Assembly (NCBI RefSeq): GCF_001866645.1
Contig: NZ_MLYP01000024.1
Location: forward strand, 1 to 64,000
Direction: 5' to 3'
Length of the DNA: 64,000 nt
Source: Streptomyces colonosanans
Lineage (GTDB): Bacteria > Actinomycetota > Actinomycetes > Streptomycetales > Streptomycetaceae
Shown: positions 9,601 to 19,080 of the stretch, piece by piece
Layout of the letters: each line of letters opens with the position of its first letter
Numbering within the stretch: position 1 is the first letter of the stretch
Made by a program: the position numbers and the translations under genes
The notes under the pieces: generated by a model
Seen by the model: only the letters and a program-made list of their open reading frames with translations
Databases searched by the model: none
Told to the model about the DNA's origin: nothing

Positions 9601-9814
9601 GCTCGACCTGCCTGGCGTCGCCGCCACGCATCTGCGCCAGCCGTACGCCGCCCTCCCCCTGGAGCTGCACCTCGAGGTGTGGCCGGACGAGGACGGCGCG
9701 CTCGACGCGGTGCTCTCGTTCCGGCGCGAGGCCGTCGTCGAGGCCACCGCACTGACGCTGCTCAAGGGTTTCCATGACCGTCTTGCCCTGATCGCCGCGG
9801 GAGCTGCGTCGTGA
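6668..9814 (+). CDS. NRPS with adenylation-PCP-condensation order
   Basis: A 1048-residue NRPS with the condensation domain last. The A domain (about 48-530) has FFTSGTTGQPKG, NGYGPTEST, YRTGDLG and GTGKLD; eye alignment to GrsA gives D-A-L-W-M-G-G-V-F-K, close to the valine-type code DAFWIGGTFK, so a branched aliphatic residue is possible. The PCP has LGGSSL with Ser584. The C domain (about 635-1040) keeps HHIAFDG (His763-Gly769). Two starts compete: ATG 6668 behind a perfect AGGAGG, and GTG 6752 behind GGGAG. The longer form carries TTA at codons 3 and 19, inside an AT-rich segment, which would make it bldA-dependent. The stop overlaps the P450 start (ATGA-type coupling). Confidence 0.93.
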   Translation: MRLCVAASQALDVALHPSLFSRNPKGVDVLQSSTLWATEVTEGAPGEGLHDVFAAQAHARPRHTALLAPDARVSYGELDALAEQFARQLAAAGIQQGHLVPILLPRSVDLIVTLLAVLKLGAAYALLDADWPPTRLEAVIDQLRPPLVVTRPGLVANLSAPLWTPDEGGTGESPARPAVTVRGSDACSVFFTSGTTGQPKGVVTPHRATARLFREGTFARFDRDTVIPLAVALPWDAFSLELWSALYNGGTCVLIDEPFLTAEALRGVTAGHGVNTAWLTSSLFNLIVDEDLTALSGLYQVMIGGERLSERHVSRFLDRFPDTALINGYGPTESTVFATTHRITPADCTRDGGIPLGRPVPGTSVFVLHGNRHCATGEPGEICIAGDGLALGYLGEPALTAEKFTHIDIDGKQVRLYRTGDLGIRDEDGILEYRGRIDRQVKIRGHRVEPAEVERQIERLVPYVAACRVVPRRTELDGVLELVAFCVPSRSGGAPPDVPAVLAEHLPAYQRPVAVVFVDSFPLTGTGKLDDRALLAYVPEASDENGHGPVDDPLVRLVAEEFAVVLGSQTVPPHTPFFELGGSSLQAARACTRIVKRVGRPVPLSVLYEQSSAEELGSWLRSAPSTDAVPAFTGDIPLTAMELVFLTRHLTAPQDRSGYCLMTWHLDGRLDQGALEAAIAAVHERHDVLRTAFRVDPTPHAEVTDIPAPPLELLVAQPTMDDAVGALRQLFDEPLEPQDADLWRTALVPVTETGGWLFGLLVHHIAFDGRSESVLARALSDAYAGRAPHPAPPTLAERARLMTAATTVTDSAARLERILAEFQDVPSIRWPERPDPGETGTGHLSVTVPAALTARLDAQGASLGGSLFVVLLSAWADTMAEVCGQRDFAVGVPVAERTVPELEQAIGCLINMVPVRLRGDAVGGGRDGIREVGRLVHQAFGRGEVPFADLTQGLGPATPGRPPVFQSLFALQDNTPPRLDLPGVAATHLRQPYAALPLELHLEVWPDEDGALDAVLSFRREAVVEATALTLLKGFHDRLALIAAGAAS

Positions 9815-11004
9815 CTGTATCCGCGTGCACCCCTGCCGACCTCGACGACCCGGAACGGCACGCCTCCGGGGAGGTGCACCAGCTGTGGCGCTGGATGCGA
9901 CAGCACGCCCCCGTGCACTGGCACGAGCCTGGCGACCTACCGGGCTTCTGGTCCCTCACCCGGTACGACGACATCCGGCACGCGTACCAGAATCCGGCCG
10001 TCTTCAGCTCGGGGCAGGGCGTTCTGCTGCGCCCGACCGCTCTAGGGGAGGATCCCGGCAGCGGTCTGACCATGGCCCTGACCGATGCGCCCAGGCACCG
10101 TGCCCTGCGCGGGCAGGTGGCCGACCGGTTCAGCGAACGGTGCGCCCGTTCCCTGGCGGCCGAGATGCGCGCCGAGATCCGCTCGGTGGTGACCCGCGCC
10201 GTCGAGAAGGGCACCTGCGACGTGGTCCACGACATCGGGGCCCGGCTCTCCAGCCACAACATCGCCAGGCTGCTCGGCGTGGAGCCGGACGACCGCGAGC
10301 AGCTGCTGCGGTGGAGCACGGAGGCGTTCGAGTCCGGCAAACCCCTCACCAGCCACGTTCCGCTGATGCGCTATTTCATCGACATGATGTACGCGCGGAT
10401 GGAGATCCCCGCGGACGACGCGATGGGCATGTTCGTCAACAACGAGGTGCAGGGCGATCTGCTGACCGAGACCGAGATCCTGCTGGGCGTCGAGAACCTC
10501 GTCGGAGCGTCGGAGAACGCCGGTCTGTCGATCGCCGCGGGAGTTCTCGCCCTCGGCTCGCATCCGCAGCAGTGGCAGCGGCTGGTACGGGAGCGTGACG
10601 GCGGGCTCGTCAGGACCGCAGTGGAGGAGGTGCTTCGGTGGACGAGCAGCGCCACGCACAGCATGCGGACAGCCACCGTGGACACGGTCGTCCAAGGCCG
10701 GCGCATCGCGGCCGGGGACCGCGTCGTGCTGTGGATCCCCTCGGCCAACCGTGACGAGTCGGTGTTCACGGAACCCGACCGGTTCGACCTCGGCCGACAG
10801 CCCAATCGCCATCTGGCCCTGGGCACGGGCGAGCACGTCTGCATCGGGAGCACCATGGCCCGCCACCAGATGCGGATGCTCCTGGAGACACTCGTGGACC
10901 TGGTCGCCGTCATCGAACCTGCCGGAGACATGGAGCCGCTGCGCTCGATCACGGTGAACGGACCGGCGTACGCCACCGTGCGCCTCGTCGCGCGGGGGCG
11001 CTGA
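9811..11004 (+). CDS. cytochrome P450 with atypical I-helix
   Basis: A 397-residue bacterial P450, probably acting on an aminoacyl or peptidyl carrier-bound substrate made by the NRPS gene it overlaps by four bases. Seen: ExxR (Glu273-Arg276, EVLR), the haem loop LGTGEHVCIG with axial Cys344 (the first Phe of FGxGxHxCxG is Leu), and a substrate-side segment FSSGQGVLLRP. In the I-helix the usual GxETT acid-alcohol pair is replaced by GASEN (232-236). As I recall, P450s that beta-hydroxylate PCP-bound amino acids (NikQ, NovI and Sky types) have similar departures, so beta-hydroxylation is a reasonable inference but not proven. No ferredoxin or reductase gene is nearby, as is usual. Confidence 0.92.
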   Translation: MTVSACTPADLDDPERHASGEVHQLWRWMRQHAPVHWHEPGDLPGFWSLTRYDDIRHAYQNPAVFSSGQGVLLRPTALGEDPGSGLTMALTDAPRHRALRGQVADRFSERCARSLAAEMRAEIRSVVTRAVEKGTCDVVHDIGARLSSHNIARLLGVEPDDREQLLRWSTEAFESGKPLTSHVPLMRYFIDMMYARMEIPADDAMGMFVNNEVQGDLLTETEILLGVENLVGASENAGLSIAAGVLALGSHPQQWQRLVRERDGGLVRTAVEEVLRWTSSATHSMRTATVDTVVQGRRIAAGDRVVLWIPSANRDESVFTEPDRFDLGRQPNRHLALGTGEHVCIGSTMARHQMRMLLETLVDLVAVIEPAGDMEPLRSITVNGPAYATVRLVARGR

Positions 11005-11305
11005 GGGTCAGGCGGCCGCCGGGCGTTGTCAGGTGGAGTGAGTCCTTGGGGGGTGTTCCGGTTCGGGGCGTGTCCGGTCGATGCAGCTTCCCCCTGATCC
11101 AGGACACCTGGAAACCGGGACGTGAGGTTCCAACCCGCAGGGGCGGCCCTGAGGCCGCCGGGGCCCACCCTGATGACGGCTTTCGACGGGGACATCCCGG
11201 GGACTTCAAGTCTGTCCCAGGGACCTTTCGGGGACTTCTTGCCGCGTAGGAAGGGAAGGCCCTGACAGCGCTGAAGGACATGAAGCGCAGGTCAGGGCCC
11301 GCCCC
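11005..11305. other. convergent gap between the accessory locus and the core genome
   Basis: The 301 bases between the P450 stop and the sdaA stop hold no recognisable gene. They contain the hairpin at 11258-11299 and otherwise unremarkable GC-rich sequence. This gap is the right boundary of the biosynthetic locus. I found no att-like direct repeat or tRNA gene at the junction. Confidence 0.5.
11258..11299. terminator. hairpin between convergent P450 and sdaA genes
   Basis: The arms GGCCCTGAC (11258-11266) and GTCAGGGCC (11291-11299) pair perfectly, with a further partial GCGC pairing inside the loop. It lies just past the sdaA stop and past the P450 gene, so it could end transcription from both sides. 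No T-tract follows, which is common in high-GC actinobacteria. Confidence 0.6.
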
Positions 11306-12673
<1,368 letters not shown>

Positions 12674-12763
12674 AAAGACTCCTCAATACGGGGTGGTGCC
12701 GGGAGGGGCACCGCGCTCACGATGCGTGCACGCGGGGTGTGCGCGGTGCCCCGAAGGGTTGAA

Positions 12764-14026
12764 CTACTTCTTCAGGCCGGGGTACAGCGGGTGCTTGTCG
12801 GCCAGGGCCTTCACCCGGGCCTTCAGGGCCTCCGCGTCGTAGGACGGCTTCAGCGCCTCGGCGATGACGTCCGCGACCTCGGCGAAGTCCTCGGCCGTGA
12901 AGCCGCGGGTCGCCAGGGCCGGCGTGCCGATCCTGAGACCCGACGTGACCATCGGGGGGCGCGGGTCGTTCGGGACCGCATTGCGGTTGACCGTGATGCC
13001 GACCTCGTGCAGGCGGTCCTCGGCCTGCTGGCCGTCCAGCTCGGAGTCGCGCAGGTCGACCAGGACGAGGTGCACGTCCGTGCCGCCGGACAGCACGTTC
13101 ACGCCGGCCTCGCGGGCGTCCGGCGCCGTCAGCCGCTCGGCGAGGATCGTCGCACCTTCGAGGGTACGGCGCTGGCGCTCCTTGAACTCGTCCGAGGCGG
13201 CGACCTTGAAGGAGACCGCCTTGGCCGCGATCACGTGCTCCAGGGGACCGCCCTGGAAGCCCGGGAAGACGGACGAGTTCAGCTTCTTGGCGAAGTCCTT
13301 CCTCGCCAGGATGATGCCGCCGCGCGGGCCGCCCAGCGTCTTGTGGGTGGTGGAGGTGACCACGTCCGCGTGCGGGACCGGGTTCGGGTGGAGACCGGCC
13401 GCGACGAGACCCGCGAAGTGGGCCATGTCGACCCACAGGTACGCCTCGACCTCGTCCGCGATCCGGCGGAACTCGGCGAAGTCCAGCTGCCGCGGGTATG
13501 CCGACCAGCCCGCGATGATCACCTTCGGCCGGTGCTCCTTGGCCAGCCGCTCGACCTCGGCCATGTCGACCAGACCGGCGTCGTCCACGTGGTAGGCGAC
13601 CACGTCGAACTGCTTGCCGGAGAAGTTCAGCCGCATTCCGTGCGTCAGGTGGCCGCCGTGCGCCAGGTCCAGTCCGAGGATGGTGTCGCCGGGCTGGGCC
13701 AGGGCGAACAGCGCGGCCTGGTTGGCGGAGGCGCCCGAGTGCGGCTGCACATTGGCGTACTCGGCGCCGAACAGCTCCTTGACCCGGTCGATCGCGATCT
13801 GCTCGGCGACGTCGACGTGCTCACAGCCGCCGTAGTAGCGGCGGCCCGGGTAGCCCTCGGCGTACTTGTTGGTGAGGACCGAGCCCTGGGCCTCCATGAC
13901 CGCGACCGGGGCGAAGTTCTCCGAGGCGATCATCTCGAGGGTGGACTGCTGACGGTGCAGTTCGGCGTCGACGGCGGCGGCGATGTCCGGGTCGAGCTCG
14001 TGCAGGGGTGTGTTCAGAGACGACAT
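12764..14026 (-). CDS. glyA: serine hydroxymethyltransferase
   Basis: A 420-residue PLP enzyme that interconverts serine and glycine with tetrahydrofolate. The PLP-binding lysine lies in [31 protein letters not shown] and SGASANQAA are further family blocks. Length is normal. The gene lies 15 bases downstream of gcvH in the glycine riboswitch-controlled operon, so the methylene-THF released by glycine cleavage can be used to turn a second glycine into serine. The ATG at 14026 follows a GGAA-rich stretch. Confidence 0.97.
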   Translation of the reverse strand: MSSLNTPLHELDPDIAAAVDAELHRQQSTLEMIASENFAPVAVMEAQGSVLTNKYAEGYPGRRYYGGCEHVDVAEQIAIDRVKELFGAEYANVQPHSGASANQAALFALAQPGDTILGLDLAHGGHLTHGMRLNFSGKQFDVVAYHVDDAGLVDMAEVERLAKEHRPKVIIAGWSAYPRQLDFAEFRRIADEVEAYLWVDMAHFAGLVAAGLHPNPVPHADVVTSTTHKTLGGPRGGIILARKDFAKKLNSSVFPGFQGGPLEHVIAAKAVSFKVAASDEFKERQRRTLEGATILAERLTAPDAREAGVNVLSGGTDVHLVLVDLRDSELDGQQAEDRLHEVGITVNRNAVPNDPRPPMVTSGLRIGTPALATRGFTAEDFAEVADVIAEALKPSYDAEALKARVKALADKHPLYPGLKK

Positions 14027-14041
14027 GTTTCCTACGACTCC

Positions 14042-14419
14042 TCAGCCGGCGATGTGCGCGTCGTACTCGTCGGCGGAGAGAAGGTCGGCCGGCTCCTCGG
14101 CGACACGTACCTTGAACAGCCAGCCGCCCTCGAACGGGGCGGAGTTCACCAGCGACGGGTCGTCCACCACGTCCTGGTTGATCTCGGTGACCTCGCCGGT
14201 GACCGGGCAGTAGAGGTCGCTGACCGACTTGGTCGACTCCAGTTCGCCGCAGGTCTCGCCCGCGGTCACCGTGTCACCGACCTCCGGGAGCTGGACGAAC
14301 ACGACATCGCCGAGCGCGTTGGCCGCGTGCTCCGTGATGCCGACCGTCGAGACGCCGTCCTCGGCGGCCGACAGCCACTCGTGCTCCTTGCTGTAGCGCA
14401 GCTGCTGGGGGTTGCTCAT
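14042..14419 (-). CDS. gcvH: glycine cleavage system H protein
   Basis: A 125-residue lipoyl carrier protein that shuttles the aminomethyl group between the P, T and L proteins. The lipoylated lysine lies in [11 protein letters not shown], with the usual [13 protein letters not shown] strand before it. It lies between gcvT (106-base gap) and glyA (15-base gap). The glycine decarboxylase gene gcvP is not in the window. Confidence 0.97.
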   Translation of the reverse strand: MSNPQQLRYSKEHEWLSAAEDGVSTVGITEHAANALGDVVFVQLPEVGDTVTAGETCGELESTKSVSDLYCPVTGEVTEINQDVVDDPSLVNSAPFEGGWLFKVRVAEEPADLLSADEYDAHIAG

Positions 14420-14525
14420 GGCCTGAATTCTCCTGTACGCGGGGAAGTGCTGGTGAATGGGGACTGCTGGAGACGCTGCGTGAGCGGCCGGACGCGTGCG
14501 GTGTCACGTCCGGTCCGCGCAGTGT

Positions 14526-15644
14526 CTACTTCTGGCGCCGGTAGAACGGCAGCGCCACGACCTCGTACGGCTCGTGGTTGCCCCGGATGTCCACGCCGAC
14601 CCCGGTCGTGCCCGGCGCCGCATGCGCGGCGTCGACGTACGCCATCGCGATCGGCTTGCCCAGCGTGGGGGAGGGGGCGCCGGAGGTGACCTCGCCGACC
14701 GGTTCGCCGCCGACGACGACCGCGTACCCGGCCCGCGGCACGCGCCGGCCCTCGGCGACCAGGCCGACCAGGACGCGCGGCGGGTTCTCCTCGGCCCGGG
14801 CGGCGGCCTCCTGCAGCGCCTCCCGCCCCACGAAGTCGCCCTCCTTGGCGAACTTCACGACCCGGCCGAGCCCGGCGTCGAACGGCGTCAGCGACGTGCC
14901 CAGCTCGTGCCCGTACAGCGGCATGCCCGCCTCCAGGCGCAGCGTGTCCCGGCAGGACAGCCCGCAGGGGATGAGGCCCGCGGGCGCGCCCGCCTCGGTC
15001 AGCGCCTGCCACAGCTTCTCGGCGTCGGAGGGGGCCACGAACAGCTCGAAGCCGTCCTCGCCGGTGTACCCGGTGCGCGCGATGAGCGCGGGGACGCCGG
15101 CGACCGTGCCGGGCAGACCCGCGTAGTACTTCAGGCCGTCCAGGTCGGCGTCGGTCAGGGACTTGAGGATGCCGGAGGACTCGGGGCCCTGGACGGCGAT
15201 CAGCGCGTAGGCGTCCCGGTCGTCGCGCACCTCGGCGTCGAAGCCGGCGGAACGCTCCACGAGCGCGTCGAGCACCACCTGGGCGTTGGAGGCGTTGGCC
15301 ACGACCATGTACTCCTGCTCCCGCAGCCGGTACACGATCAGGTCGTCGAGGATGCCGCCGTCCTCCTGGCAGATCATCGTGTAGCGGGCCCGGCCGACGC
15401 CCACGGAGGCGAGGTCGCCGACGAGCGCGTAGTTGAGGAGGCGGTCCGCCTGGGGGCCGGTCACGGCGATCTCCCCCATGTGGGAGAGGTCGAAGAGGCC
15501 CACCTTCGTACGGACGGCGACGTGCTCGTCACGCTCGGAGCCGTACCGCAGCGGCATGTCCCAGCCGGCGAAGTCGGTCATCGTCGCGCCGAGTGAACGG
15601 TGCAGGGCGTCGAGCGCCGTGCGGCGCAGGGGGCTACTGCTCAT
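14526..15644 (-). CDS. gcvT: aminomethyltransferase (glycine cleavage T protein)
   Basis: A 372-residue folate-dependent aminomethyltransferase that releases ammonia and passes the one-carbon unit to tetrahydrofolate. Start chosen at ATG 15644 (MSSSPLRRTALDALH), because a GGGAG lies eight bases upstream and because the frame continuing upstream to 15926 is the riboswitch, not protein. Family marks include TDFAGWDMPLRYGS, VGLFDLSHMGEI and ARTGYTGEDGFEL, and the C-terminal barrel ends in LPFYRR. First gene of the leftward glycine operon. Confidence 0.97.
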   Translation of the reverse strand: MSSSPLRRTALDALHRSLGATMTDFAGWDMPLRYGSERDEHVAVRTKVGLFDLSHMGEIAVTGPQADRLLNYALVGDLASVGVGRARYTMICQEDGGILDDLIVYRLREQEYMVVANASNAQVVLDALVERSAGFDAEVRDDRDAYALIAVQGPESSGILKSLTDADLDGLKYYAGLPGTVAGVPALIARTGYTGEDGFELFVAPSDAEKLWQALTEAGAPAGLIPCGLSCRDTLRLEAGMPLYGHELGTSLTPFDAGLGRVVKFAKEGDFVGREALQEAAARAEENPPRVLVGLVAEGRRVPRAGYAVVVGGEPVGEVTSGAPSPTLGKPIAMAYVDAAHAAPGTTGVGVDIRGNHEPYEVVALPFYRRQK

Positions 15645-15720
15645 CGGTGCTGCTCCCAAGGCTGTGGGGTCCCCCGCGCGAGCGAAGCCGAGCGTAGGGG
15701 AGGACGAGGTCGTTCCTCCC
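15645..15720 (-). promoter_or_regulatory. expression platform between glycine aptamers and gcvT
   Basis: Read leftward, GGGGAGG next to the second aptamer's P1 can pair with CCTCCCC, and the same CCTCCCC can instead pair with GGGGGAC to form a palindromic hairpin (15669-15705). The two helices exclude each other, as expected for a switch. The 3' hairpin lies about 15 bases before the gcvT ribosome binding site and lacks a U-tract. The palindrome belongs to a motif common between Streptomyces genes; a sister copy is at 42758-42790. Confidence 0.55.
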
Positions 15721-15920
15721 CATCTGTCATCGGGACCTGAGAGGTTCGCCATGACGTCGCGAGCGGGGTCACGGCTTGCACCTTGGGTGGAGCCGCTGGC
15801 CGGCGGCTCGCTTTTCAGATGTGCCTCGCCCGCGCGGTATCGGGGCCTGAGAGATTCAAGGGAGGGACTTGCTCCTTCGGCGCCCGGACGCATGTGCGTA
15901 CCCGGAACTCTCCCGCGCGG
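15721..15920 (-). ncRNA. tandem glycine riboswitch
   Basis: Two glycine aptamers precede gcvT. The first (about 15920-15843) runs from CGGGAGAGTTCC through GCGCCGAAGGAGCAA to AATCTCTCAGG. The second (about 15830-15721) begins CACATCTGAAAAGCGAGCC, contains ACCCAAGGTGCAAGCCG and ends AACCTCTCAGG then GATGACAGATGG; its P1 helix is CATCTG with CAGATG. The GCAA and CTCTCAGG blocks are the conserved core of this class. In known examples glycine binding turns the downstream gcv genes on. Aptamers read directly; direction of control inferred from the class. Confidence 0.93.
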
Positions 15921-16097
15921 ATTCAAGCGGCCGGTATGCAGTTGGCGCGCACATCATCGCATGCGCCGCGCGATCACGGCAGGCCGCATCTGTAACCGGT
16001 CCGTAGCGCTACGCGCACAGAAATGCGAGACATCGACATTACCTTCTCTTTACATTCGACGGGGACAGGACTTCCTGACCAAGGGAGGGCGATCACG

Positions 16098-16784
16098 GTG
16101 AAGACCACCACGGTGTACGCGACGACCACGGGCGTCGCGGTGCCCGAGCAGCCCGGAGCCCCGACGTGCGACGCCTGCGGGCCGCTGCGGGCGGCCGTGG
16201 TCCGCGACCTGCGCGACCGTGCGGGCCGCAGCCCACGCGGGCTGACCTTCGCCGCCCGCGACCTCGTCGTGGTCACGGGTCTGCCCGGCAGCGGCAAGTC
16301 CACGCTCATGCGGCGCGCCGTACCGGGCGCCCGCGTCGACTCCCAGGACACCCGCGACCGCTGGGACGCGCGCCTGGCCCGCTTCCTCCCCCACGCGTTC
16401 TACCGCCCGCTGGTCCGCCTCGCCCACTACGCCGGGCTGCGCCGGGCCCTGCGCGCCGGCACCGGAGTCGTCGTGCACGACTGCGGTACGCAGGCCTGGG
16501 TGCGCACCTGGCTGGCCCGCGAGGCCCGCCGCCGCGGCGGCACGCTCCATCTGCTCTTGCTCGACGTCACCCCGGACACCGCCCTGGCAGGGCAGCACGA
16601 GCGCGGCCGCGGCGTCTCGCGGTACGCGTTCCGGCGGCACCGCAGGGCCAACCACCGCCTGCTGCACGCCATCGAGCGAGGCGACCTGCCGGGCGGTTGC
16701 GGCTCGGCGATTCTGCTCGACCGGGACGCGGCGGACGTGCTGCGCCGGATCGACTTCGCGCCCGAGGAGAACCCGGCGCCCTGA
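16098..16784 (+). CDS. P-loop ATPase of unknown role
   Basis: A 228-residue protein with the Walker A motif GLPGSGKST near residue 60, preceded by LVVVT, as in zeta-toxin/kinase-like AAA_33 ATPases. The rest is rich in Arg and Ala; DSQDTRDRW and VVVHDCGTQ resemble the lid and Walker B positions of small nucleoside or RNA kinases. I place the start at GTG 16098 because GGGAGGG lies eight bases upstream; an ATG at 16023 has no such site. It is transcribed divergently from the glycine riboswitch operon. No substrate can be assigned. Confidence 0.82.
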   Translation: MKTTTVYATTTGVAVPEQPGAPTCDACGPLRAAVVRDLRDRAGRSPRGLTFAARDLVVVTGLPGSGKSTLMRRAVPGARVDSQDTRDRWDARLARFLPHAFYRPLVRLAHYAGLRRALRAGTGVVVHDCGTQAWVRTWLAREARRRGGTLHLLLLDVTPDTALAGQHERGRGVSRYAFRRHRRANHRLLHAIERGDLPGGCGSAILLDRDAADVLRRIDFAPEENPAP

Positions 16785-16892
16785 GCGCCGGGTGGTCGGC
16801 CCGCAGCAGCGCCGTCCACCGGCGGCAGGGTGCACGCGCACAGCGGTTAGCCTCTTCAACCGGAACAGTGGTTTACGGCAGGCGGTAGGCAG

Positions 16893-17684
16893 ATGGACTT
16901 CCCGGCGGACCTTCCCGCGGACTTCCCGGCGCAGACGCACCCCCATCCGCACGGCGGATGGCCGGGCAACGAGCTGGAGGAGGTGCTCTCCGCCTCGCTC
17001 GGCGTCCCTTCGGCCGCGGCCCGGATCGTGGAGGTCCTCGGCCGCAGCTTCGTCTGGGTGCCGCTGCCGAACGGCGGCGGACCCGACAGCGGCCCCCTCG
17101 ACCTGCCCACGCTGGAGATCGAGGGGCAGGTGTACGTTCCCGTCTTCAGCTCGGAGGAGCAGTTCCGCCAGGTCGTCGGCAGTCATATGTCGTACGCGAT
17201 CGCGCCCGCCGCCGAGTTCGCCCGCGGGCTGCCCCCGCAGGCCGGCATCGCTCTCAACCCGGACGGTGTGGTCGGTGTGCCGCTGCCGCCCGACGCGGTG
17301 GCCGAGCTGTGCCGGGCCGGGCGCTCCGAGCTGGACGGACCCGTGAGCGGCGGCCGTGTCCGCCTCTTCGAGCCCGACTGGAAGGACGATCCGGTGGACT
17401 TCCTCGCCGCCGCGTCGGCCGAGTTCGCGGAGATCGGCGTGGTGCTCACCGCGCGCCGCTGCCTGGCGGCGGTCGAGACCGCCGACCCCGTGATGTTCGT
17501 CGGCGTCGAACTCTCCTCCCAGGAGGCCGACATGCACTCCCTCGCCCTGGAAGCGCTCGGCCGGGCGCTGGGCAAGGTGCCGGTGGAGACGCCCGTGAAC
17601 ATGGTGTTCCTCGACGTGGCCCAGGACCCGGTGGGGGAGTGGCTGCGCGAGCGCGTGCGGCCGTTCTACCAGCACGGTTACTGA
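16893..17684 (+). CDS. SseB-family protein, copy 1
   Basis: A 263-residue soluble protein of the SseB (enhanced serine sensitivity) family. It opens with a Pro/His-rich leader (MDFPADLPADFPAQTHPHPH) and then the SseB core with RSFVWVPLPNGGG, VYVPVFSSEEQFRQV and a C-terminal half with FVGVELSSQEAD and a terminal RVRPFYQ. E. coli sseB is named for altered serine sensitivity when over-expressed; its biochemistry is unknown. It is followed by a second, divergent SseB-type gene and lies beside the serine/glycine operon, which makes a link to serine homeostasis plausible but unproven. Confidence 0.85.
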   Translation: MDFPADLPADFPAQTHPHPHGGWPGNELEEVLSASLGVPSAAARIVEVLGRSFVWVPLPNGGGPDSGPLDLPTLEIEGQVYVPVFSSEEQFRQVVGSHMSYAIAPAAEFARGLPPQAGIALNPDGVVGVPLPPDAVAELCRAGRSELDGPVSGGRVRLFEPDWKDDPVDFLAAASAEFAEIGVVLTARRCLAAVETADPVMFVGVELSSQEADMHSLALEALGRALGKVPVETPVNMVFLDVAQDPVGEWLRERVRPFYQHGY

Positions 17685-17960
17685 ACCGTCCGCCGTCGCG
17701 GCGCGCGGAGTGACGAGGGGCGGCACGTGTCAAGTCGCTGTCAGGATGGCGCCCTAACCTGGTTACATGGGCCGGACGGGAGACGCTCCCCTTTGGCCGG
17801 GATCCGGTCGGGATCCGGGTCGCGGCGACGCGGCGATGGGGCGCAATGCCTCCCGGACGAGGGAGAATGACCCGATCGGGGCGGCGCGGCTGGAGTCCGT
17901 GCGCAACGCACCGGAGACCTCCGTCGGGTTGTCAGATGTGTCGTGAAGGAGCGGTAGAGG

Positions 17961-18761
17961 GTGAGTGCGTCGGGCACGGCCGCGGCCGGGCAGGTCGAGC
18001 ACATGCTGCGCCAGGTGACGCCCGGGCGTTACGACGCCTACGAGGCGCTGCTTCGCGCGCTCGCGACCCCGACGTCCGGCCAGGTCTGGATGCTGCTGTG
18101 GCACGGCCAGGCCGGCTCACCCGACGCCCAGTACGGGAACATGGAGGTGGACGGCCACGCCTACGCGCCCTGCGTCACCTCCGCCCAGGAACTCTCCGCC
18201 AGCGGCTGGAACCGCTCCTACGAGGTGGTCGACGGCCTCGACGTGGCCCGCACCCTCTACTCGGACCACTACGGCCTGTGGCTGAACCCGCATGCGCCGG
18301 GCGGCGGCGTCGGCATCCCCTGGCTCGATCTGCGCCGCATCGCCACGGGCCTGGAGCGCCAGCCCGCCGGACCGCTGCGGCTCACCGAACCGGCCATCGA
18401 TATCCCGCAGTTCTACGCCCTCCTCGCACAGAACGCACACCGTACGCCCGCCGTGCGCTCCCTGCGCCGTGCCTGGGTGCAGCCCGCACTGGGCGCGCCA
18501 TACCTGGCGATCGGCCTGGACGTGTACGACACTTCGCCGCCCGCCGTCGACTCGGTGCGCGCGATGATGCAGCAGTCCGTCGTCGCCGTTCCCGAGGGGC
18601 TGCCCGTGTCGACGGTCGCGATGTCCGACGCGTACGACCCGGTCGCGATGTGGCTGCGCGCCAATGCCCGTCCCTTCTACGACCGAGACGCCCACGTGGC
18701 CCAGGCCCAGGCCCCGGCCGCGGGCGGCTACGGCTATCCGCCGCTGCACGGCGCCCACTGA
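17961..18761 (+). CDS. SseB-family protein, copy 2
   Basis: A 266-residue protein starting at GTG 17961. It shares the layout of the preceding gene: an N-terminal QVWMLLWHGQ strand, AYAPCVTSAQELSASGW, then a second half with PYLAIGLDVYDTSPP and AMWLRANARPFYD, matching the first copy's RVRPFYQ end. The pair looks like an old duplication that has diverged strongly. The 276-base gap between the two holds no gene that I can support. Soluble, no signal peptide. Function unknown beyond family membership. Confidence 0.8.
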   Translation: MSASGTAAAGQVEHMLRQVTPGRYDAYEALLRALATPTSGQVWMLLWHGQAGSPDAQYGNMEVDGHAYAPCVTSAQELSASGWNRSYEVVDGLDVARTLYSDHYGLWLNPHAPGGGVGIPWLDLRRIATGLERQPAGPLRLTEPAIDIPQFYALLAQNAHRTPAVRSLRRAWVQPALGAPYLAIGLDVYDTSPPAVDSVRAMMQQSVVAVPEGLPVSTVAMSDAYDPVAMWLRANARPFYDRDAHVAQAQAPAAGGYGYPPLHGAH

Positions 18762-19080
18762 CATACCGTCAACTCCTCTTGCCGACCAGGCAGAGCACAC
18801 GGAGCCGTCTTCGCGCATAGATGATGGGGAAGGTCCCTGCCTCATCTGATGTGTCCCAATTGGCGTATGTCCGCCCCCCGTTACCCACTGTTCGGATAAC
18901 GGATCCCACCAGCCTGCATCACGGTTAGGCATCCATTCACGGTCAAGCCTGGCAGTGGATCGTCAAGGCGTTGAAGACTCCCCCTTCAAGGGGTTCGCCC
19001 CTTTGTACGACGGATCGATTCATGCCGCTACAAGCGGCAAGTGCGTGCCGGTCACCGCCGGTTGAGAGGGGCCCTGCCAG
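18762..19080. promoter_or_regulatory. upstream region of the oligopeptide transporter operon
   Basis: No gene seen in 319 bases. A hairpin AAGGGG-TTCG-CCCCTT (18989-19004), with a UUCG tetraloop and a short T-run, probably ends the upstream gene or sits in the opp leader. A small inverted repeat CCGTTA-N13-TAACGG (18878-18902) could be an operator. The opp promoter should lie here, but I cannot place it. Confidence 0.4.

Noticed and set aside
15645..15926. N-terminal extension of GcvT up to 15926
   Set aside because: This DNA folds as the tandem glycine riboswitch, and the start at 15644 has its own ribosome binding site.
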